A stretch of 64,000 nucleotides of DNA from Cryobacterium glucosi (GTDB taxonomy: Bacteria; Actinomycetota; Actinomycetes; Actinomycetales; Microbacteriaceae), in the NCBI RefSeq assembly GCF_004402235.1, contig NZ_SOFS01000024.1, forward strand, positions 1 through 64,000, given 5' to 3'. The notes below the pieces were generated by a model, which worked only from the letters and a program-made list of their open reading frames with translations, made no database searches and was not told where the DNA came from. The translations under genes and the position numbers were made by a program. Of this stretch, positions 38,451 through 45,932 are shown piece after piece. The number at the start of each line of letters is the position of its first letter. Position 1 is the stretch's first letter.

Positions 38451-39840
38451 GTGTTGCTCCCCTGCTCGCCATGAAGGGCTGTGGATTGATTTGGGGGCCG
38501 TTGACGCGCACTTCAAAGTGCAGGTGGCATCCGTCGGCTGCGCCGGTCATCCCGACGCTGGCTATGTTCTGCCCGGCGCTCACGCTCTGGCCGTTCGAGA
38601 CGAAGATTCCGCCAGCGCGGATGTGCGCGTATCCGGTCGATACCCCGCCGCCATTGTCGATCTGAATGTAATTGCCGTAGGTCCCGTTGGGGCCGGCGTA
38701 GGTGACCACGCCATCGTGGGCCGCATAGATCGGGGCGCCGCAGCCGGCGCCGATGTCCGTGCCGCTGTGGTAGCCCTTACTGCAACCAGTGGAACCGCAG
38801 ATCACTGCTCGCGGGCCGAACCCGTCGGTGATTCGCCCGCTGGCCGGAACGGCCCAGCCCTGGGAGCTGATGTACCCGCCGCCGAGTCCGGCACCGGCGC
38901 TTCCGCCACCACTGCTTCCCGAACTGGCACGGTTGGCGGCCGCTGCGGCGGCGGCCGCTGCGGCGACCCGGGCAGCCTCGATGGCAGCGAGGCGCGCTCG
39001 CTCGGCCACGCCGGCCTCATAGCCGGCCGTCGTGGACGCCTGGGCGTCCTGCATGAAGGCGAGCTGGGCGGCGAGTTCGACACTCTTGGACTCTGACTCG
39101 GCGAGAGCGTTCGCGGCGGCCTCCGCGGCGGCCTGCGCGGCGACCATCGCGGCCTGCGCCGCAATGTTGAGTGTCTCGCGTTCGGTCTGGGCGATCTTGG
39201 CCTGGTCTCCGAGCGCCTGAGCCGAGTTCGTGGCGGCCTGGGCCTCCTCGTAGACGCCCGTGCTGCGTTCGACCATCTTGCTCATGCTGCCGAGCTTGGA
39301 GAGCAGGGCGTCGGCGCCTGTGCCGCTCGCCTCGCCGTCGAGGAGGAGGTTGACGGTGAGGTCGGTGCCTCCCGTGCGATAGAGCTGGGCCGCGAGCTGA
39401 CCGGCCTGCTTCGTCGCGGCATCCGCTGTCGCCTTGCTCGCGTCGGCCTGGGCCTGGAGGTCGGATGCGCGGCGGGCGGCGTCGTCGTAGTTCTGCTGGG
39501 CGACCCGGAGTTCGGCGCCGCGCTTTTCGGACTCGGCCTGGGTCTGGGCGACCTGGGTCTGAAGATTCGAGATCAGATTCTGGATTTCGGTGACCTTGGC
39601 GGACGCGGCGGCCGTGTTCGACTTCGCGTTCTGCACGTCCTGCCAGCTCGGGTAGTCGACCGCCTGGGCGCCGCCGGCGGGAATCACGAGCGTCACGATG
39701 AGGGCGAGAGCCGTGGCGAGGGCCATTGCGGCGGTGCCTCTGAACAGGCCCCGATGACCGTGAACGCGGCGTCCGCCGGCCGGCCGCAGTGGACCCGACT
39801 GTTCGCTGGCCCCGCGGTCACTCGTCACTGCCTTGCGCAT
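38443..39840 (-). CDS. Secreted M23 peptidase with coiled coil
   Basis: A 465-residue zinc endopeptidase-like protein. After a basic region come a signal helix (about residues 37-58, AMALATALALIVTLVIPAGG), a coiled coil beginning YPSWQDVQNAKS (about 62-280), and a LytM/M23 domain with GYHSGTDIGAGCGAPIYA and HLHFEV. The full ligand set H-x3-D and HxH is present, so it may be catalytic rather than an EnvC-like activator. The ATG at 39840 has AGGGAG before it. It forms an operon with the NlpC/P60 gene. Confidence 0.92.
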   Translation of the reverse strand: MRKAVTSDRGASEQSGPLRPAGGRRVHGHRGLFRGTAAMALATALALIVTLVIPAGGAQAVDYPSWQDVQNAKSNTAAASAKVTEIQNLISNLQTQVAQTQAESEKRGAELRVAQQNYDDAARRASDLQAQADASKATADAATKQAGQLAAQLYRTGGTDLTVNLLLDGEASGTGADALLSKLGSMSKMVERSTGVYEEAQAATNSAQALGDQAKIAQTERETLNIAAQAAMVAAQAAAEAAANALAESESKSVELAAQLAFMQDAQASTTAGYEAGVAERARLAAIEAARVAAAAAAAAAANRASSGSSGGGSAGAGLGGGYISSQGWAVPASGRITDGFGPRAVICGSTGCSKGYHSGTDIGAGCGAPIYAAHDGVVTYAGPNGTYGNYIQIDNGGGVSTGYAHIRAGGIFVSNGQSVSAGQNIASVGMTGAADGCHLHFEVRVNGPQINPQPFMASRGATLG

Positions 39841-40091
39841 AGAACTCCCTGATTGGGCACCGCGTGAACACACTGGTCACGATGCCACTCTTTTCACAGT
39901 AACAAGTTCGCGCCAGTATCGCCCGCTATCGGACCCGAATCTAACCCCCAACCGGGCGGATCGGCCGCCATTCGCGGGCGCGCCGGGGCGCGGGCGACAC
40001 GCCGCGGGCATCGGTCCACGTGCCGATTTGGGGTTTTCACCCAAGAGACCGTATGCTTACTCGTCGGTAGCCATGATGTTTATGGCGTCTC

Positions 40092-40164
40092 GGCCCCATC
40101 GTTTAGAGGCCTAGGACGGCGCCCTTTCACGGCGTTAACACGGGTTCGAATCCCGTTGGGGCTA
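40092..40164 (+). tRNA. tRNA-Glu(TTC)
   Basis: A 73-nt cloverleaf with acceptor GGCCCCA/TGGGGCT, anticodon loop CTTTCAC (anticodon TTC), and T arm ACGGG-TTCGAAT-CCCGT. CCA is not encoded. It is first in a cluster with tRNA-Asp and tRNA-Phe. Confidence 0.97.
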
Positions 40165-40261
40165 CGCAACCTGCCTAACTGAATGTGCAACAATAAGCAG
40201 GTAGTAAATCAGTACAAGTAACACCGAATAAATGAAAACGTACGTTTGGTTCTCATTGTGA

Positions 40262-40335
40262 GGCCCTGTAGCGCAGTTGGTTAGCGCGCCGCCCTGTCAC
40301 GGCGGAGGTCGCCGGTTCAAGTCCGGTCAGGGTCG
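40262..40335 (+). tRNA. tRNA-Asp(GTC)
   Basis: A 74-nt cloverleaf with acceptor GGCCCTG/CAGGGTC, anticodon stem-loop CCGCC-CTGTCAC-GGCGG (anticodon GTC), and T arm GCCGG-TTCAAGT-CCGGT. CCA is not encoded. An intrinsic terminator follows. Confidence 0.97.
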
Positions 40336-40348
40336 CAAAGGTAAAACG

Positions 40349-40372
40349 CCCTTTCGCGAGAGAGGGTTTTTT
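40349..40372 (+). terminator. Rho-independent terminator after tRNA-Asp
   Basis: A 7-bp stem CCCTTTC/GAGAGGG capped by a GCGA tetraloop is followed by six T. Confidence 0.85.
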
Positions 40373-40403
40373 CCTTGGAAAGCGACTTCTCGAGTTACTT
40401 TCT

Positions 40404-40476
40404 GGCCCTGTAGCTCAGTTGGTAGAGCGTTCGACTGAAAATCGAGAGGTCACGGGATCGACGCCCGTCGGGGCCA
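40404..40476 (+). tRNA. tRNA-Phe(GAA), integration target
   Basis: A 73-nt cloverleaf with acceptor GGCCCTG/CGGGGCC and anticodon arm TTCGA-CTGAAAA-TCGAG (anticodon GAA). The T-loop reads ATCGACG, so the normally invariant T54 is A, which is odd. Everything from 40432 onward, including the 3' half of the tRNA, is repeated at 45933, which marks it as the attachment gene of the integrated element. Confidence 0.96.
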
Positions 40477-40538
40477 CCCGCTGAAATCCCCGGTTATCCG
40501 GGGTTTTTCTCGTTAACGGATGTGTTTACTCCGGCCTC
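40432..40538. repeat. attL: 107-bp direct repeat in tRNA-Phe
   Basis: Covers the anticodon loop to the 3' end of tRNA-Phe, its terminator and 30 bp beyond. It matches 45933-46039 at 103 of 107 positions; the first 59 bp are identical and probably contain the crossover site. The int gene lies inside the interval. Confidence 0.92.
40488..40508 (+). terminator. Rho-independent terminator of tRNA-Phe
   Basis: A CCCCGG-TTAT-CCGGGG stem is followed by five T. The copy at the far end of the element has CCCTGG, a G-U pair in place of C-G, so the fold is kept. Confidence 0.88.
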
Positions 40539-40547
40539 GAATACGGC

Positions 40548-40569
40548 TTTTGCCCACATTTTGCCCACA
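40548..40569. repeat. Tandem 11-bp repeat at left end of the tRNA-Phe element
   Basis: TTTTGCCCACA occurs twice without a gap, 10 bp inside the left direct repeat. A matching pair is found near the other end (45809-45830). These are good candidates for integrase arm-type binding sites. Confidence 0.6.
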
Positions 40570-40685
40570 GTTGAAATAGTTGCGTGGTCATCGAGGGCGG
40601 TTGCAACGCCTTTCAGACTGCGATTTCGCGGAGACGTACCGGTGCACTTTTAGGCCGTTAATGTTCAGTGGCCAAAAGAAGAGGG

Positions 40686-41333
40686 TCATTCGATCAGCGA
40701 TCCCGTGGCTTCAATGCGCAGCCCGACGGTGGCTCGTTCAATCGCAGCGCTGTTCATGAATCTCGGAATTATCCGATCCAAGTCGATGGGCGCAAGCTCG
40801 ATCCATTGCGTCGTTCCGCGATCCATCCACTCGATCCGCAGACAATCGCGAGGCCGGTTTATCACATAGCCAGAGTCGATAGTCACCGCCGCGATCAAGG
40901 AACGCGCAATCCGGCCGGCGCGACGGGGAGTGCGGCTGTCCCAGGCCCAGGTCTCCAGTGAGTTCGCCCGAATCGAGATTCCCACCTGCCAGCTGCTCCG
41001 GTTGATAGAGGAGCTTTGGTGAAAACCAGCGATCGCGGCCGGAGTTGGGGACGTGCGCGTCAGCTGCCCGAGGATCACCCTCGCGCCGGGATCAGCTCGG
41101 AGCATGGCAGCCCGCAGCTCGTTCATGACGCGCCGCTGGTAAAGCATGCCAGCCACGACCAGCACTGCCGCAGCGATCACCGACACGACATACCCTCGTC
41201 CACGGAACGGCCCAACCATCATCAATACAGCGTCAATGGCGACCAGAATGAGCAGGATCGCTACGATACCCCGCTGGCGCCCGCCAGTCCCTAAGCGTTT
41301 GCTGTCGACTGCCTGACCCGAATCGATCTCCAT
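40686..41333 (-). CDS. Membrane protein with PH-like C-terminus
   Basis: A 215-residue protein of unknown function. The ATG at 41333 has the strong ribosome binding site GGGAGGAC; the frame is open to 41444. Two membrane helices lie at about residues 22-65 (GIVAILLILVAIDAVLMMVG and YVVSVIAAAVLVVAGMLY). The soluble part shows SWQVGISIRANSLETWAWDS and a beta-rich segment around SLIAAVTIDSGYVI. It resembles in layout the proteins at 3777-4427 and 7069-8049. It is the first gene inside the left end of the element. Confidence 0.65.
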   Translation of the reverse strand: MEIDSGQAVDSKRLGTGGRQRGIVAILLILVAIDAVLMMVGPFRGRGYVVSVIAAAVLVVAGMLYQRRVMNELRAAMLRADPGARVILGQLTRTSPTPAAIAGFHQSSSINRSSWQVGISIRANSLETWAWDSRTPRRAGRIARSLIAAVTIDSGYVINRPRDCLRIEWMDRGTTQWIELAPIDLDRIIPRFMNSAAIERATVGLRIEATGSLIE

Positions 41334-41524
41334 CACATGTCCTCCCACGGCCACATCGCTCACAGGCAAGCGGGCTTCCACCACCGAGCATGAACCCGCG
41401 ATCGAGAACTCGATACGCGCACGCATGGTCCTTCCGCCAAACATATCGGTCGATCAGCTCAAATCCGCGCGCACTCTCCCCTACGAGCGCACAGCGACAG
41501 CGGAGGTCCCAGAGCTCAGCCGTC

Positions 41525-42658
41525 TTATCCGCGCCCTGAAGCATTCGCTTGGTCATCGAGTGCGCAGGCGACGGCATCAAGGTCGTCGTCGAACAGGTCG
41601 GCGTAGACGTCGAGCGTCATCGCAGCCGAGGCGTGGCCGAGCATCCGTTGCACGCTCTTCACGCTTGCCCCCGCCGACACCGCCAGCCACGCAGCCGTGT
41701 GCCTCAGGTCGTGCGGGGTCACGACGGGGAAGTTTGGGTCGGCCTCCACGTTCAGGGTGGGATCGTCCGGGGTGCTGCGTCCCTCGCGGATGAGCGTCAG
41801 CGCGGGGTCGAAGTGCCGGTGCCGGAAATTGCCGTTGCGCAGCCACGCACCCGACGCGCTCGTGAAGACGAGGTCTTTCTGGCGCTTGCCCTGGCACCTT
41901 TGCGCAAGCTCGGTGGCCAGCAACGCCGGGAACGGCACGGATCGGCGGCCGTGACCCTTCGGTGTCCCCCAGACAGCGGCCCCGCCGACCTCCGAGACCG
42001 CTTCGGCGACTTCGATCCGCCGCCTGCTGAGATCAACCCGCCCCACCTTCAACGCGGCCATCTCGCCCCAGCGCAGCCCGGTGTACGCCAGGAACCGCAC
42101 GACGTCGCCGAACTCTCCACAGTCGCGGGCCAGCCGGGCGACCTGGTCGTGCGTGAGGTACCCACGCGGCGTGCGAACGATCCGCGGCAAGCGGATGTCG
42201 TCGCTCGGGCTCTTCACGAGGCGCCCGTCCCTGACGGCGTAATTCAGCGTGCCGGCCAGGACCAAGTGAATCTGCCGCACGGTCGACGGCGCGAGCGTCG
42301 CCGCCAGACTGCTCACCCAGCGCTGCACATCGGCGTGCTGCACGCTGCGCAATGGGACTGTCCCCCACTTCGGCAGCACGTGCTTGTCCAGGTACAGGCG
42401 GTACCCGGCCCGCGTCGTCGGCTTGATCTGCAGCTGCGCCGAGTACCAGGCCTCGGCCCACTCACCGACGTTGACCTTCGACCGGGTTGGATCGACCCAC
42501 TCGCCGCGCATCTTCGAGACCTCGACGGAGGCTAAGAAGTCTTCGGCCTCCCGCTTGGTGCGAAATCCGCGCTTGTCGGTCTGGTGCCGATCAGGAGTGC
42601 GGTACCGCACCCGGTAGCGCTTGCCCCTCGCCGTTTCGTAGGACGTCACGGAGCCCAT
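41525..42658 (-). CDS. int: Tyrosine recombinase/integrase of the tRNA-Phe element
   Basis: A 377-residue integrase with an arm-binding N-domain (GKRYRVRYRTPDRHQTDKRGF), a core-binding domain and a catalytic domain. The catalytic residues are R196 (AYTGLRWGE), H316 and R319 (HDLRHTAA), H342 (MLGHAS), and nucleophile Y352. All are present, so it should be active. It begins MGSVTSY and is a clear homolog of the integrase at 5620-6723. GGGAGGAAG precedes the ATG. It lies 1 kb inside attL and is transcribed towards it, the usual position for tRNA-targeting integrases. Confidence 0.95.
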   Translation of the reverse strand: MGSVTSYETARGKRYRVRYRTPDRHQTDKRGFRTKREAEDFLASVEVSKMRGEWVDPTRSKVNVGEWAEAWYSAQLQIKPTTRAGYRLYLDKHVLPKWGTVPLRSVQHADVQRWVSSLAATLAPSTVRQIHLVLAGTLNYAVRDGRLVKSPSDDIRLPRIVRTPRGYLTHDQVARLARDCGEFGDVVRFLAYTGLRWGEMAALKVGRVDLSRRRIEVAEAVSEVGGAAVWGTPKGHGRRSVPFPALLATELAQRCQGKRQKDLVFTSASGAWLRNGNFRHRHFDPALTLIREGRSTPDDPTLNVEADPNFPVVTPHDLRHTAAWLAVSAGASVKSVQRMLGHASAAMTLDVYADLFDDDLDAVACALDDQANASGRG

Positions 42659-42747
42659 GCTTCCTCCCGTTGTAGCTCGACTCTGTCCTACCCTGATCTA
42701 CCAGGGACCGCAGACAATCGAGGTCAAGGCGATTGCGATTTGTTACG

Positions 42748-43656
42748 TCACGCCGGCGGGAAGGCCGACGCGAGGGCTCGGCGGATCTGCAGCATTACCG
42801 GCTCGTTGAGAGGCCCCGTCTTCTGCAGGTGCTCCACAGCTTTCTTGGGCCACAGAACGTGAACCCCAGCAATGATGAAGTCGCCACCGAGAAGCGGCCA
42901 GTCCGCTCCGACGAAACAGAGCATCCCATGCACGGGGATGCCGTCGATGCCTGCGTCGTCGAGCGCGGCCCTAACTAGCGCGACCTGCTTGAGCGCACCA
43001 GCAACCAGCCCGTCTTGTTTGCGCGACCCTACCATGAGCGTTTCGGTTCGGGGCCGGAACAGACCTCCTTCGATCTGCAGCCGAGGGCGACCTTGGTACT
43101 TCTTCGCGTCGATGACGAAGACTCCCGAGGGGCAGACCGCAATGTGATCGATATTGGCTCGCGTCGGAGGAATGCGACGGTCGTGCAAAACGTGAACGCC
43201 ACTCCCGCTGAGCTTGTCGAGCCGTTGGCCCAGGGCCACCTCGCCCTGCGCCCCGACGGCCCACGCCCGGGTGCTCTGCGGCTCGTCGCTCAGCGCCAGG
43301 ATGAGCCCACCAATATGCGGGTGTTTCTCACGGATCCTTGTCTCACGCTTGTCTTTGCGGCGGTCGTGCTCTCGCTGGGCCGATGCGCCGGCTGTACCCC
43401 CAAACACCTCGAGGTCCTCGGTTGCTGGCTCCGGGCTCGTGACCGCGTCTGTGTCGACAGGGCTGCGTTCAATCGGGCCGGGGACGGATGGAGTGGCCAC
43501 CGCCGAATCCTGAGCGCACGTCAGGCAGGCGACCGTCTTGGTTTCGCGTTCGTAGAGTGCCATGGTCCCCGCAAGGATTTCGACGTCGCATATGCGGCAT
43601 GGCCCGGAGTACCGCAGTCGCATTCTCTTCGGCGTCAACGCCGCTTCACTGCTCAT
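42748..43656 (-). CDS. NERD-domain (nuclease-related) protein
   Basis: A 302-residue protein. Residues about 10-60 hold a CxxC...CxxC pair (GPCRICDVEI and ACLTCAQDS), a likely zinc ribbon. After a charged linker, residues about 145-260 form a NERD domain. Its nuclease-like core is seen in GAQGEVALGQRLD and NIDHIAVCPSGVFVIDAKKY, which has the D-x-n-(D/E)xK pattern. NERD proteins are thought to process DNA, and some act in plasmid or defence contexts. The start (43656 or the ATG at 43623) is uncertain. It lies 89 bp upstream of int and may be cotranscribed with it. Confidence 0.85.
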   Translation of the reverse strand: MSSEAALTPKRMRLRYSGPCRICDVEILAGTMALYERETKTVACLTCAQDSAVATPSVPGPIERSPVDTDAVTSPEPATEDLEVFGGTAGASAQREHDRRKDKRETRIREKHPHIGGLILALSDEPQSTRAWAVGAQGEVALGQRLDKLSGSGVHVLHDRRIPPTRANIDHIAVCPSGVFVIDAKKYQGRPRLQIEGGLFRPRTETLMVGSRKQDGLVAGALKQVALVRAALDDAGIDGIPVHGMLCFVGADWPLLGGDFIIAGVHVLWPKKAVEHLQKTGPLNEPVMLQIRRALASAFPPA

Positions 43657-43917
43657 TCTTGAAACGCTACGGCGGCCCTGGCGAGAAATCAGACCACAGC
43701 GGGCCAGTGTGACCACGACTGGGGGCCACGACTCCGAGGATGCCTGCGCTTCCGATTGCATCCATCTGCTCGGACGCATTCCTCCCAGTCAGTCGCCAAT
43801 CGCACTCCCCTGGTCCGCCACTTCGCAATCTCGGCCCACCTTGAAGCTCCTGATTTCCTGACTCTGTTCGCCCTGCTATTACCGTTGCTCCCTCTGTTCT
43901 TTGTACTTGTCTATGTA
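43657..43917. other. Non-coding stretch before structured element B
   Basis: No plausible gene is seen. The pyrimidine tract begins at its right edge. Confidence 0.4.
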
Positions 43918-43975
43918 TTTCTCTTTTCTCTTTTTCTTCTTCTTCTCTCTCCCTCACACTTCTTTCTCTTTCCCT
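43918..43975 (+). other. Pyrimidine tract, copy B
   Basis: Positions 43918-43955 are 38 uninterrupted pyrimidines. Two A (43956, 43958) interrupt the rest before the hairpin arm. The composition matches copy A at 4867-4935 but the sequence does not. Confidence 0.7.
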
Positions 43976-44138
43976 GTCCCACCGCTACCCCTTTACTTCC
44001 CAACCCCCCACACAATGCCGTTGGGTGTGGGGGGTTGGGAAGCGAGCGCAGCGAGGGGGTCGCGGTGGGACAGGGAAAGAGGCCCCTTACCTATTCGTTT
44101 GGGTATTCGCTCTAAACGAATAGCCAAACGCATAGGCA
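43966..44138 (+). other. Structured element, copy B
   Basis: The outer stem pairs 43966-43985 with 44062-44081 (20 bp). The inner stem pairs 43996-44013 with 44025-44042 (18 bp), with the loop AATGCCGTTGG. The inter-stem GAGCGCAGCGAG is identical to copy A. The second hairpin uses TATTCGTTTGG and AACGAATAGCCA, ending with a second 12-bp unit AACGCATAGGCA (44127-44138). Relative to copy A, a C-G pair becomes T-A (43969/44078) and an A-T pair becomes C-G (43983/44064). It lies upstream of the NERD-int pair, reading away from them on the plus strand. This is a non-coding RNA or DNA-structure candidate. Confidence 0.7.
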
Positions 44139-44417
44139 GCCGTCTCACGCCCCCTCCGTGGGGCTCGCTTCGGTGACGGATTCACGCGACAGAAGCTGAG
44201 TCCTGACGGCTGCACATCAACGCTCCGCACGCGGTGACCGGGATCGTCTCACTCCCGCCAACGGATGCGCATTGACGTGACGGCCGGGGGCAACCACCGG
44301 TCGCACACAACGCCCCCTCCGTTGCTCGAGCCGAACGTAGCCAGACTCCTCAGCTGAATGCCGGCCGTCGTGACCGCAGGAATGGATACCATCCAGTGCC
44401 TGCGGACGGGAGAAGAG
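44139..44417. other. Non-coding stretch after structured element B
   Basis: About 280 bp without a convincing gene, repeat or terminator. Confidence 0.4.
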
Positions 44418-44723
44418 TCACCCGGCGGATCGTTGACTACGACGAGCTATGGCCATCACACCAAACGGAAGGCAACCAACCACGGTGGCGACCAACCCGA
44501 CGATTCGGAACATTAGTTCAGAGTTCGGTCCAATTATGAACGATGCAACGCAGAGGAAGATGCCCGCCAGAATCGCTCCGAAGCACATAGATTTCCAATT
44601 TGTGCGGCGGACTTGCTCATACGCGAATCGGCGTGCTTCATTGCGTCCCGGTTCAGGGGCGGCCCATAAGGCGACCAGCTCGGACGCGCGCTCTTGTATC
44701 GCTTGATCGTTAGCTGCCGCCAC
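44418..44723 (-). CDS. Small membrane protein
   Basis: A 101-residue protein with two C-terminal helices (MCFGAILAGIFLCVASFIIG and LMFRIVGLVATVVGCLPFGV) after a charged N-terminal helix (RASELVALWAAPEPGRNEARRF). No family is recognised. It lies 18 bp downstream of the 79-residue gene and is probably the last gene of the XRE-led operon. Confidence 0.65.
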   Translation of the reverse strand: MAAANDQAIQERASELVALWAAPEPGRNEARRFAYEQVRRTNWKSMCFGAILAGIFLCVASFIIGPNSELMFRIVGLVATVVGCLPFGVMAIARRSQRSAG

Positions 44724-44741
44724 GGCCTGGCGTTGCGACCA

Positions 44742-44981
44742 TCAGCTCCACCCGGGAAAACCTACGGGCAACCCCGCCCGTCGTGCAGCTTCATGGATGA
44801 AGCTCCTGAACTTCAGGTCTTCCGCTCGATCTGAGAACAACAAAGTCCCATATCGGCCAAGCGGATCGAGCAAAGGAAGGGCATCAAGTGCAGCTATCTC
44901 GTCGTATAGCCGCACCCCGCCTGCATTCAACTGCGCCCTAATCCTGCTCATGTTCGTCCATCCGTCGGTGCGTGAAGTCAT
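44742..44981 (-). CDS. 79-residue protein downstream of XRE regulator
   Basis: A small soluble protein (MTSRTDGWTNMSRIRAQLNA at the start, RRAGLPVGFPGWS at the end) without recognised domains. Its ATG overlaps the stop of the preceding 34-codon frame (ATGA). It may be a separate short gene or part of a toxin gene broken by a frameshift. Position behind an XRE regulator suggests it belongs to a toxin-antitoxin-like unit, but this is inference. Confidence 0.5.
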   Translation of the reverse strand: MTSRTDGWTNMSRIRAQLNAGGVRLYDEIAALDALPLLDPLGRYGTLLFSDRAEDLKFRSFIHEAARRAGLPVGFPGWS

Positions 44982-45082
44982 TCGAATCGCTGCCAGACAA
45001 GCGCTGCGCCACCCCCGGTCAGAATAGCGACGTTGAAGCGGCGAATGAGGTCGTCGCGGTCAAGCTGATCGCCCGGCTTCAA
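44978..45082 (-). CDS. 34-codon frame coupled to XRE gene
   Basis: Starts at a TTG that overlaps the XRE stop (TTGA) and ends in ATGA with the next gene. The sequence LDRDDLIRRF followed by VAILTGGGAALVW looks like the N-terminus of a nucleotidyltransferase (AbiEii-type) toxin with its Gly-Gly-Ala-Leu motif, cut short. It may be the remnant of such a toxin or a genuine micro-gene. Confidence 0.35.
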   Translation of the reverse strand: MKPGDQLDRDDLIRRFNVAILTGGGAALVWQRFE

Positions 45083-45654
45083 ACGCTCTCCAGCGTGGCG
45101 GCCTCAATCAGGATGCCGCGGTCACGGAACTCGCGAGGCACCCGGTCCACGTCTGCAGGAATCTCGTAGTCGCTAGTCCGAGGTGACCACGGGTTGTCGG
45201 GGTTCCCCTCCATGCCGAGGATCCAGTCCGGAATTGGCAGCGCATCCGCGTTCAGTCGGTACTCGCACAGCGCGGCGATGGCGATGTCCCAATGCTCGGA
45301 ACCGGTCGGGAGCGGCTCGGTCAGGGTCAGGCCGACTCGTGTCGCGCCTCTCTCGGCAGCCAGGTTGTCGGCGAGTTGCAGGAAGCGCCGGAATGCCAGA
45401 GGTTCGTCGGATGCGGCGAGCGCGGCACTGATCTCCGAGGCGATCCGCGCCGCGTCGCTGCGCACTGTCGGTAGCGTGACCACGGTGTGCAGCGTAGCGA
45501 GGAGGAGCGCCTCGAGCGTCGCAACTGTGGGCTCACGCTTGCCGTTCTCGATCAGCGACAGCGAGGAGCCGGCGATCCCGGATCGAACGGCCAGCTCACT
45601 CTGACTCAGTCCGCTCGCTGCACGGGCAGAACGAGCCAGGATTCCTGCACTCAT
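45079..45654 (-). CDS. XRE-family regulator, probable antitoxin
   Basis: A 191-residue DNA-binding protein. An N-terminal XRE helix-turn-helix (LARSARAASGLSQSELAVRS, then SGIAGSSLSLIENGKREPTV; residues about 6-48) is followed by a helical C-domain (FRRFLQLADNLAAERG and YEIPADVDRVPREFRDRGIL). XRE proteins with this tail often precede a toxin gene. The ATG at 45654 has AAAGGTGGTGG before it, and a perfect 8-bp-arm palindrome begins 13 bp upstream, pointing to autoregulation. It is the first gene inside the right end of the element. Confidence 0.85.
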   Translation of the reverse strand: MSAGILARSARAASGLSQSELAVRSGIAGSSLSLIENGKREPTVATLEALLLATLHTVVTLPTVRSDAARIASEISAALAASDEPLAFRRFLQLADNLAAERGATRVGLTLTEPLPTGSEHWDIAIAALCEYRLNADALPIPDWILGMEGNPDNPWSPRTSDYEIPADVDRVPREFRDRGILIEAATLESV

Positions 45655-45666
45655 GACCCCACCACC

Positions 45667-45684
45667 TTTTACTAGTTAGTAAAA
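45667..45684 (-). promoter_or_regulatory. Probable XRE operator
   Basis: TTTTACTAGTTAGTAAAA is a perfect palindrome (8-bp arms, 2-bp centre) directly upstream of the XRE ribosome binding site. It is AT-rich against a GC-rich background and would overlap the promoter. Confidence 0.6.
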
Positions 45685-45808
45685 ATCTAGCACCGTAGCT
45701 GCGTGAAGTCACCGGTCGATCGAACCAAGATTTCAGAATATGGATCTCGTCAGACTGTGACGAATACCGCGGCTGAACGGGCTCTCTACGGGCCTTCGGT
45801 ACCCGCAT

Positions 45809-45830
45809 TCTTGCCCACATTTTGCCCACA
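45809..45830. repeat. Tandem 11-bp repeat at right end of the element
   Basis: TCTTGCCCACA then TTTTGCCCACA, in the same orientation as the pair at 40548-40569, about 100 bp inside the right direct repeat. Probable integrase arm sites. Confidence 0.55.
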
Positions 45831-45932
45831 ACTGGGGAAAAACGAGGTGATTTCGGTGATCACTTTGACGGCAACTTCGTTGATTTTACGCGGATCTTGA
45901 CCCCCTTCCGCATGGTCACAGGGGCCTGTATC

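Noticed and set aside
45703..45900. A 65-codon plus-strand frame between the XRE gene and attR.
   Set aside because: It crosses the 11-bp integrase repeats, lacks a ribosome binding site and has no family resemblance.
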